Part shown: positions 63,561-64,000 of the stretch, one piece after another
Position numbering within the stretch: position 1 is the first letter of the stretch
Layout of the letters: each line of letters begins with the position of its first letter
Assembly (NCBI GenBank): GCA_965199765.1
Contig: CBDATC010000002.1
Span: 1,483,739 to 1,547,738 of the forward strand
DNA from: JAPOXR01 sp965199765
GTDB lineage: Bacteria; Pseudomonadota; Alphaproteobacteria; Rhodobacterales; Rhodobacteraceae
Direction: 5' to 3'
DNA length: 64,000 nucleotides
Notes under the pieces: generated by a model
The model's input: the letters and a program-made list of their open reading frames with translations, nothing else
The model's database searches: none
What the model was told of the DNA's origin: nothing
Position numbers and translations under genes: made by a program

Positions 63561-63972
63561 ACGCCACAAAGTAAAAAGCCCGGCCGGCACAATCAACGCG
63601 TTCGCCGAGAACCCATCCCATCCGGCGAATGCGGTGACGATCAGTTGATGACAGGCGAACAGCGCATGGGCCTGCACCAACCCTGCGAATACGATCGCCC
63701 ACATCATGACAAACATTTCCAAAGCCAACAGAACACCGCGGAAAATCTGCAGAAAGGGTTGGGAAGTCCGAGCCGCAGCACGAATGCCGCCTGGTTTCGA
63801 TCCGGAAAGCAGCAATACGAACACGCAAAGGAATCAATAGCGCATCAGCACAACCATCATTGGATTGTAGGTTACCGAAAGATGCTTCGATATACCGTCC
63901 TGCAGTGCGAAAATCAGCGATGCCCCAGTCATTTTTGCGATGCCAAGGCGGTGATTTGACTGCTTCAAGCCC
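63561..63972 (-). pseudogene. EamA family transporter, frameshifted and truncated
   Basis: On the minus strand ATG near 63972 opens MRLVPETGLKQSNHRLG, then MTGASLIFALQDGISKHLS and MVVLMRY before a stop near 63820. The next helix continues in another frame as FVLLLSGSKPGGIRAAARTS, PFLQIFRGVLLALEMFVMMWA, GLVQAHALFACHQLIVTA, and is lost near 63600. These are the first three to four helices of an EamA/DMT permease (family pattern ALQDGISKHL...RYW). A frameshift and a C-terminal deletion make it nonfunctional. Confidence 0.75.
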
Positions 63973-64000
63973 GTCTCTGGCACCAACCGCATGACATATG

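Overview
The window looks like a chromosomal stretch of an alphaproteobacterium, most likely from or near the Rhodobacterales. Pointers are murA-DUF2948-hisD-UPF0262-phosphatase, purA-DUF2842, pyrG-secG, phaR (polyhydroxyalkanoate control), an NDUFS4-like complex I subunit and methylsuccinyl-CoA dehydrogenase of the ethylmalonyl-CoA pathway. Intact core genes alternate with wreckage: frameshifted transporters, a dead ParDE pair, a dead IclR regulator, IS256 and ISNCY-like remnants and Rpn-family remnants. I read this as a genome undergoing reductive decay after IS activity. The lineage and the decay are inferences.

Layout. 1-1.8 kb: end of a D-erythronate dehydrogenase-like gene and an FAH-family gene. 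2.4-5.3 kb (minus): thiamine pyrophosphokinase, pyrG, secG. 5.3-6.5 kb: decayed DNA. 6.5-10.8 kb: M48 lipoprotein, purA, DUF2842, TerB-like, PhnD-like protein, glutamine amidotransferase. 10.8-12.2 kb (minus): hydratase and phaR. 12.2-13.5 kb: IS256 debris. 13.5-17.7 kb: small basic protein, murA, DUF2948, hisD, UPF0262, LMW phosphatase. 18-20.3 kb: two convergent transporters. 20.5-22.7 kb: broken ParDE, a dead IS and a broken IclR gene. 22.8-31 kb: a peptide-type ABC importer plus gamma-glutamyltransferase operon carrying an ISAs1 insertion with an exact 10-bp target duplication. 31.2-35 kb: a three-gene sugar-acid-like cassette bracketed by IS256 ends.

35.3-41.8 kb is one giant gene. It encodes about 2170 residues joining a transglutaminase-like/DUF4011-type N-terminus, an SF1 helicase, a Vsr-like nuclease and a complete Pif1-type helicase. 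It lies on the 3' side of a tRNA-Arg and is the best candidate for an unusual (probably defence) system. 42.4-45.1 kb: tRNA-Arg, the complex I subunit and two Rpn-type genes, one truncated. 45.6-50.3 kb: a phosphonate module (phosphonate monoester hydrolase-like, phnY, phnA). 50.5-54 kb (minus): an operon of methylsuccinyl-CoA dehydrogenase, a CobB-type sirtuin and an ADP-ribosylglycohydrolase homologue that has lost its Asp metal ligands. 54-64 kb: truncated TauE/SafE, pckA, queuosine precursor transporter, sseA-GNAT-aminotransferase, dapA-smpB, slt and a frameshifted EamA gene.

Functional links. PhnA and PhnY would turn phosphonoacetaldehyde into acetate and phosphate, with the monoester hydrolase feeding free phosphonates. 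The ABC importer and gamma-glutamyltransferase suggest uptake and cleavage of gamma-glutamyl compounds. Mcd with CobB suggests coupling of a route rich in dicarboxylic acyl-CoAs to a lysine deacylase able to remove such acyl groups.
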